Part shown: positions 13,149 through 16,806 of the stretch, in pieces | How the letters are laid out: each line of letters opens with the position of its first letter | Numbering within the stretch: position 1 is the first letter of the stretch | NCBI GenBank assembly: GCA_030612495.1 | Contig: JAUWNT010000035.1 | Location: 1-16,806, forward strand | Length of the DNA stretch: 16,806 nucleotides | Reading direction: 5' to 3' | DNA from: Candidatus Aminicenantota bacterium | GTDB lineage: Bacteria; Acidobacteriota; Aminicenantia; UBA2199 | Notes under the pieces: generated by a model | What the model was told of the DNA's origin: nothing | Database searches by the model: none | Seen by the model: the letters and a program-made list of their open reading frames with translations, nothing else | Program-made: the position numbers and the translations under genes

Positions 13149-14087
13149 TTGCAGCATGCTAAAGCTACCAAAATCGGGCTTGTTCTGGGGAGCGGAGGAG
13201 CTCGTGGATACGCTCATTTAGGGGCACTTAAGGTTTTATATGAAGCAGACATAGATATAGATCTTGTTGTAGGAACAAGTTTTGGAGCCATAGTTGGTGC
13301 TGGATATGCTGCGGGGCGTAGTATTTATGAATTGGAAAAAATAGCTCTTGAGACCGGATGGATAAAACTATTAAAAATGATAGATGTTGCCCCTCCTAAA
13401 GGGATATTTGCAGGGAATAAACTGGAGAGATTCTTTTCAGTTCTTACCCAGCAGAAGCATTTCTCTGAATTAAGAGTTCCTTTAACTGTGGTCGCTACAG
13501 ATATTGAAACAGGAGAAGAGGTCCTTATAACTAAAGGGTCGGTATCTAAAGCGATATTAGCTAGTTCCGCATTTCCTGGTATTTTCGCACCAGTAGAGAT
13601 AGATAATCGATGGCTGGTTGATGGTGTTCTTGTTAATCCTCTTCCCATCCAAACAGCTTTTGATATGGGTGCTGATATAGTAATTGCTGTTGATGTTGGA
13701 TCCTCAATTGATAATGTTAAGCACTTGATAGCCTTAAAACGATATTCCAAGAAGATATTGCAAAATGTTTGTCAGATACCTTATATAAATAGTGTTGTTT
13801 CTCTCAAAGGAATTTCTAATAAGTTTCAGCGTATAATTCCTGCGGGTTTTAATATTATTGGAAATGCTCTTAAGGTTGTAGAAAACAATCAAGATAAAAT
13901 GGTTTTTATTCCTAATGATGGGAATGTGGCTATCATCAGACCAAGAGTAGATAATATTCACGGGCGTGATTTTTACCGTGTACAGAGATGTATTAAATTA
14001 GGCGCTGAAGCCGTTGATCATTCTGTTTTAAATGATATCAAGAACCTATCCTTTAATTATAAAATTCTCGATTTATGTAGTCAGTAG
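13149..14087 (+). CDS. Patatin-like phospholipase (RssA-type)
   Basis: It is a 312-residue patatin-family serine hydrolase that is expected to release fatty acids from phospholipids, using a Ser-Asp dyad. The motifs are complete: oxyanion loop GSGGARG (14-20), nucleophile elbow GTSFG with Ser44, a conserved ASSAFPGIFAPVE stretch and catalytic Asp158 in LVDGVLVNPLP. There is no signal peptide or membrane helix, so it should be cytoplasmic and act on the inner membrane face. The region after about residue 190 is less typical and longer than the core domain needs. Translation begins at TTG. Only 28 bases separate it from hflK, so it is the last gene of the SPFH operon. This suggests that membrane lipid turnover is linked to the SPFH assembly (inference from context). 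Confidence 0.88.
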   Translation: MQHAKATKIGLVLGSGGARGYAHLGALKVLYEADIDIDLVVGTSFGAIVGAGYAAGRSIYELEKIALETGWIKLLKMIDVAPPKGIFAGNKLERFFSVLTQQKHFSELRVPLTVVATDIETGEEVLITKGSVSKAILASSAFPGIFAPVEIDNRWLVDGVLVNPLPIQTAFDMGADIVIAVDVGSSIDNVKHLIALKRYSKKILQNVCQIPYINSVVSLKGISNKFQRIIPAGFNIIGNALKVVENNQDKMVFIPNDGNVAIIRPRVDNIHGRDFYRVQRCIKLGAEAVDHSVLNDIKNLSFNYKILDLCSQ

Positions 14088-14112
14088 GTTTAATAAAGAA
14101 TTAAATTAACTT

Positions 14113-14126
14113 CTAATGGATGACCC
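14113..14126 (+). repeat. CTAATGGATGAYCC motif, copy 2 (candidate regulatory site)
   Basis: CTAATGGATGACCC lies 60 bases before the ATG of the secreted-protein gene and matches the copy at 9467-9480 in 13 of 14 bases. The 99-base gap after the patatin gene holds no clear terminator. TAATAT at 14153-14158 is a possible -10, with no matching -35 box at the right distance. Confidence 0.4.
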
Positions 14127-14186
14127 CATATTCTTTTTTGTTTTCCGTATTCTAATATGTTAAAATTTTTTTAAAAAGGAGGGGAA

Positions 14187-15344
14187 ATGAAAAAAATTTT
14201 TTATATACTGGTGTTTACAATTTTACTTTCCATATATCTGCCTGCCAACATATTAATGCCTGTTACAGCAGACGCTAAAGCGGAAAAATCGGTTCTTCGA
14301 CCTGGAGAAACCGTTAAAATAACTCTGCTAAACTTCCGAGACCAAAACAATAGGCCAGCAAGCTCCGGAGAAAGGATTATCGTCAGAAGCAGCAACGGCC
14401 TAATCATGGACGGCACCACCTGGTCTTTTGTGGGAACAGGATCCGATGAGGAAGCAGACTCAGTGCCGCTTGTGCCCCTTACCGGAAATACGAAAGTCTT
14501 CCTGCTGGGCAGTGATGGCAGAATTGAAGTTTATTATCGGGCTCCCTTAAGGGGAAAAATCAGTGAAGTAGAAATTGAGGTTTTTAACTCCCCCGCTTAC
14601 GGCTCAACAGCAGTTAAACCGCTTGACACAGCTACAAAAGGCAGGCTTATAGCCAATCTAAAGCTAAGTATCAAACGGGGTACCTATTTTTTGTTGAACT
14701 ATGAGGAGAAGAAAAGAAGCAAACGCGGAGTTAGTGTGGTGTATACTCACGAAATAAAGGCTGTTATACGCATTGATTGCGAGCCCTGGGTAACAGGCAA
14801 CATGCTACAGCTAAAAAACCTTGTGGTGCTTGAGTTTAAAGGCAAAGCCGATCTTATAAGCAAAAACGATCATAAGGAGCAAAATGCTGTATCTGCAAAA
14901 CCTTTTGCATATAACGCTCTGGTTTTGCTTCACCTGGATCCTGAAAACGAGAAAATACAAGGTATCATCTACGAACCTGTTCCCTTAAATGTGGCTTGGC
15001 AGGGAGATGAAATCCCAGAAGGCCCGCCGGATGTAGTAAGGGTGGGCCCGGTTTCCAAAGATGAAAGAGGTTCCGGGGAAGCCAGATTTCAGGGTTATAA
15101 AATGAAATTTGATTTCCCAAAATCAAGACAAGACTTCAAAGGAAAAACAGCCAAGCGGGTTAGGCGAATGCAGCAATTTTTGCTGCAGAATTTCGCTGCA
15201 ACCCAGGTTCATCCTGACCATATCGTAAAAAAAGGAAACGGAAAAACCTTTTTTGGCGGCCAGGGCAAATGGGAAAAGAAAAAATCTTCAGGCAGTAATT
15301 TCCACAAAAAAACCTACACATGGGAGCTGCATATATCAGAATAA
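14187..15344 (+). CDS. Secreted protein of unknown family
   Basis: I do not recognise this 385-residue protein. It has a clear signal peptide (MKKIFYILVFTILL..., probable cleavage near TADA, residues 27-30) and no lipobox, so it is exported. Residues about 34-135 look like an immunoglobulin-like beta domain: VLRPGETVKITLLNF, SSGERIIVRSSNG, GRIEVYYRAPLRGKISEVEIEVF. The remainder is beta-rich, with a single cysteine (Cys198), a proline-rich stretch near 264-290 (YEPVPLNVAW, IPEGPPDVVRVG) and a strongly basic C-terminal 70 residues that includes TAKRVRRMQQ. After the signal-peptide region the DNA is clearly richer in G+C (43% and 57% in two 60-base samples) than the SPFH genes (about 33%). A strong AAGGAGGGG ribosome binding site precedes the ATG. 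It stands alone between two gaps. An adhesin, surface or envelope role would be guesswork. Confidence 0.8.
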   Translation: MKKIFYILVFTILLSIYLPANILMPVTADAKAEKSVLRPGETVKITLLNFRDQNNRPASSGERIIVRSSNGLIMDGTTWSFVGTGSDEEADSVPLVPLTGNTKVFLLGSDGRIEVYYRAPLRGKISEVEIEVFNSPAYGSTAVKPLDTATKGRLIANLKLSIKRGTYFLLNYEEKKRSKRGVSVVYTHEIKAVIRIDCEPWVTGNMLQLKNLVVLEFKGKADLISKNDHKEQNAVSAKPFAYNALVLLHLDPENEKIQGIIYEPVPLNVAWQGDEIPEGPPDVVRVGPVSKDERGSGEARFQGYKMKFDFPKSRQDFKGKTAKRVRRMQQFLLQNFAATQVHPDHIVKKGNGKTFFGGQGKWEKKKSSGSNFHKKTYTWELHISE

Positions 15345-15345
15345 C

Positions 15346-15363
15346 AGCTTTTTGATAAAAGCT
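15346..15363 (+). terminator. Hairpin just after the secreted-protein gene (possible weak terminator)
   Basis: AGCTTTT-TGAT-AAAAGCT is a perfect 7-base dyad with a 4-base loop, starting one base after the stop codon. The stem has only two G-C pairs and no T-run follows, so intrinsic termination would be weak. It may instead protect the mRNA 3' end. Confidence 0.35.
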
Positions 15364-15423
15364 TGGACATAAAAATATAGAGTTAATAATATAAAAAAAT
15401 AAATTAAACATTGCCATATTAAT

Positions 15424-15452
15424 TTGATTAACGAGGCATAGTGATGTATTTT
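15424..15452 (+). promoter_or_regulatory. Candidate promoter of the DMT permease
   Basis: TTGATT (15424-15429), a 17-base spacer and TATTTT (15447-15452) precede the permease ATG by about 22 bases, with AAAGGA as ribosome binding site in between. The boxes match consensus in 4 of 6 positions each, so this is a fair but not strong candidate. Confidence 0.4.
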
Positions 15453-15474
15453 AGGATTTTCAAAAGGATAAAAT

Positions 15475-16362
15475 ATGGTTTATTTTGGTGAAATAGCTGC
15501 TCTGATAACAGCAGTATGTTGGACATGCACTTCGCTGGCATTCGAGTCTGCTGGGAAAAAAGTGGGTTCACTTTCTGTAAATTTTATCAGACTCGTGATC
15601 GCATTTTTTCTGTTAGGAACTTACACATACTTTTCAAGAGGTCTTATATTTCCGACTGATGCAGATTTTGACTGCTGGCTCTGGTTGACTCTTTCCGCAA
15701 TTGTTGGTTTTATGATAGGCGATTTGATGTTATTCCAAGCCTTTGTTGTTGTCGGCGCCCGTATTTCAATGTTAATCATGGCTTCTGTTCCTCCCATAAC
15801 TGCACTGATGGCTTTTTTTATGTTGGGAGAGAAGCTTTCTGCTGCAAGCTGGTTTGGAATGGCAGTAACAATCTCTGGAATTGCTGTTGTAATTCTGCAG
15901 AAGGAAGGCAGCAAGGAAAAGATGAAATTTTCCACAAAAGGAGTGCTGCTTGCTTTCGGGGGTTCAGTCGGTCAGGCAGCAGGACTTGTGATGAGTAAAT
16001 TCGGCATGAAAGATTATGATGCTTTTTCAGCCACCCAAATAAGGGTGTTTGCAGGTATGATCGGATTTGCATTTCTGATTTTTGTATTAAAAAAATGGGC
16101 AAAAGTATTTAATGCTTTAAAACACGGCAAAGCAATGAGAAGGATTTCAATCGGTGCTTTTTTCGGTCCATTTCTTGGAGTATCTTTTTCCCTCCTTGCA
16201 GTACAGCATACAACAACCGGTGTTGCAGCTACAATAATGGCAGTTGTCCCTGTTATGATTATTCCTCCGGCATATTTCATTTTTAAAGAGAAAATAAACT
16301 TCAAAGAGATACTTGGAGCAGTAATTGCTGTGGCAGGAGTAGCATTTATGTTTCTGAAATAG
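15475..16362 (+). CDS. EamA/DMT-superfamily permease
   Basis: It is a 295-residue inner-membrane transporter of the drug/metabolite (EamA) type with about ten helices arranged as two homologous halves (about 1-140 and 155-295). Each half ends with the family pattern of a charged turn followed by a hydrophobic helix: LGEKLSAASWFGMAVTISG and FKEKINFKEILGAVIAVAG. The second half begins STKGVLLAFGGSVGQAAG. Substrates of such proteins range from amino acids and purines to toxic metabolites and cannot be read from sequence. Length and start (ATG behind AAAGGA) are normal. Its base composition, like that of the secreted-protein gene before it, is richer in G+C than the SPFH operon. Confidence 0.9.
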   Translation: MVYFGEIAALITAVCWTCTSLAFESAGKKVGSLSVNFIRLVIAFFLLGTYTYFSRGLIFPTDADFDCWLWLTLSAIVGFMIGDLMLFQAFVVVGARISMLIMASVPPITALMAFFMLGEKLSAASWFGMAVTISGIAVVILQKEGSKEKMKFSTKGVLLAFGGSVGQAAGLVMSKFGMKDYDAFSATQIRVFAGMIGFAFLIFVLKKWAKVFNALKHGKAMRRISIGAFFGPFLGVSFSLLAVQHTTTGVAATIMAVVPVMIIPPAYFIFKEKINFKEILGAVIAVAGVAFMFLK

Positions 16363-16418
16363 ACGGAAGGGGTCAAATATTCATAATGACACATCTTAGA
16401 AAAAGAGGAGTATCATAA

Positions 16419-16481
16419 ATGCTCAATTTGAAATTGATTAAATATAAGAATTGTGATAACGTTCTATCGTGTTTTTTCTAA
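16419..16481 (+). CDS. Possible 20-residue peptide or leader ORF
   Basis: It is a very short reading frame (MLNLKLIKYKNCDNVLSCFF) with a strong AGAGGAG site (16404-16410) 8 bases before its ATG, in the 177-base gap between the permease and the glycosyltransferase. It could be a leader peptide, a remnant of a decayed gene, or chance; nothing about its residues supports a function. I see nothing else in this gap. Confidence 0.2.
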   Translation: MLNLKLIKYKNCDNVLSCFF

Positions 16482-16539
16482 ATGGAAGCTTTGATTGGAA
16501 CAAATTTATTAATGGCAGTACATCCGGGAGTGACTCCTA

Positions 16540-16806
16540 ATGCTCGTTTCTTTAGTGATTCCTGCGTATAATGAAGCAGAAAACATTGGCAAATGCTTAG
16601 AGAAAATATTTAATCAAAAAGTAGAACATAATATAGAAGTTATAGTAATAGATTCTGGATCTACGGATCAAACCATTGAAATTGTGAAATCTTTTTCCAA
16701 TGTTACACTGATGCAAATACCTTCGGAAGAATTTGGTCATGGTCGGGCCCGGAATCTGGGAGCGCTGAATACTAATGGAGAAATTATTGTCTTTATAAAT
16801 GCAGAT
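16540..16806 (+). CDS. Family 2 glycosyltransferase, 5' part only (runs off the right edge)
   Basis: The first 89 residues of a GT-A fold glycosyltransferase (family 2) are present. They include SLVIPAYNEAENIGKCLEKIF (3-23), the nucleotide-binding acidic stretch VIVIDSGSTDQTIEIV, GHGRARNLGA and the strand FINAD, which ends at the window edge and probably contains the first acidic residue of the DxD-type metal site. Such enzymes transfer sugars from nucleotide-sugar donors to polysaccharide, lipid or protein acceptors. The ATG at 16540 follows GGGAG (16526-16530) at 9 bases. The donor, the acceptor and any membrane anchor cannot be judged from the fragment. Confidence 0.9.
   Translation, partial: MLVSLVIPAYNEAENIGKCLEKIFNQKVEHNIEVIVIDSGSTDQTIEIVKSFSNVTLMQIPSEEFGHGRARNLGALNTNGEIIVFINAD

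Noticed and set aside
16482..16571. 29-codon frame overlapping the glycosyltransferase start
   Set aside because: It has no ribosome site, overlaps a clear gene in another frame, and its residues show no pattern.

Overview
The window is a gene-dense, AT-rich stretch (about one third G+C by eye in most of it) from a bacterium, most likely a Gram-negative one. The evidence for this is an HflK/HflC-type membrane complex, FeoA/FeoB, exported proteins with classical signal peptides, strong Shine-Dalgarno sites and sigma70-like promoters. I cannot name the lineage. There are no RNA genes, CRISPR arrays or insertion sequences, and no intergenic gap exceeds about 180 bases.

Left part, 1-4026: a nucleoside-salvage cluster split into two divergent transcripts. 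Leftward run phosphopentomutase (deoB) and a purine nucleoside phosphorylase cut by the window edge. Rightward run cytidine deaminase (cdd), deoxyribose-phosphate aldolase (deoC) and a thymidine/pyrimidine nucleoside phosphorylase. Together they deaminate cytidine, phosphorolyse nucleosides, isomerise (deoxy)ribose 1-phosphate to the 5-phosphate and cleave deoxyribose 5-phosphate to acetaldehyde and glyceraldehyde 3-phosphate. A transketolase further right could handle the ribose branch.

Middle, 4041-9369, all leftward: an exported CbiX-type chelatase, transketolase, then feoA-feoB for ferrous iron uptake. Transketolase and feoAB each have a convincing promoter with an inverted repeat at the predicted transcription start.

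9539-14087, rightward: a four-gene operon that is the most unusual part of the window. Its first gene fuses a six-helix cation diffusion facilitator (CDF) transporter to an HflK-like SPFH domain. It is followed by HflC-like and HflK-like proteins that overlap by 14 bases, then a patatin-like phospholipase. The likely picture is a membrane SPFH assembly with a built-in metal transporter and a lipid hydrolase partner. An exported metal chelatase is divergent from it and an iron transporter is nearby, so the neighbourhood has a metal theme (inference).

Right part, 14187-16806: a secreted protein of unknown family, an EamA/DMT-family permease and the start of a family 2 glycosyltransferase. The first two are visibly more GC-rich than the rest and may have a different origin. 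A 14-base motif (CTAATGGATGAYCC) lies almost the same distance upstream of the SPFH operon and of the secreted-protein gene, and may be a shared regulatory site.
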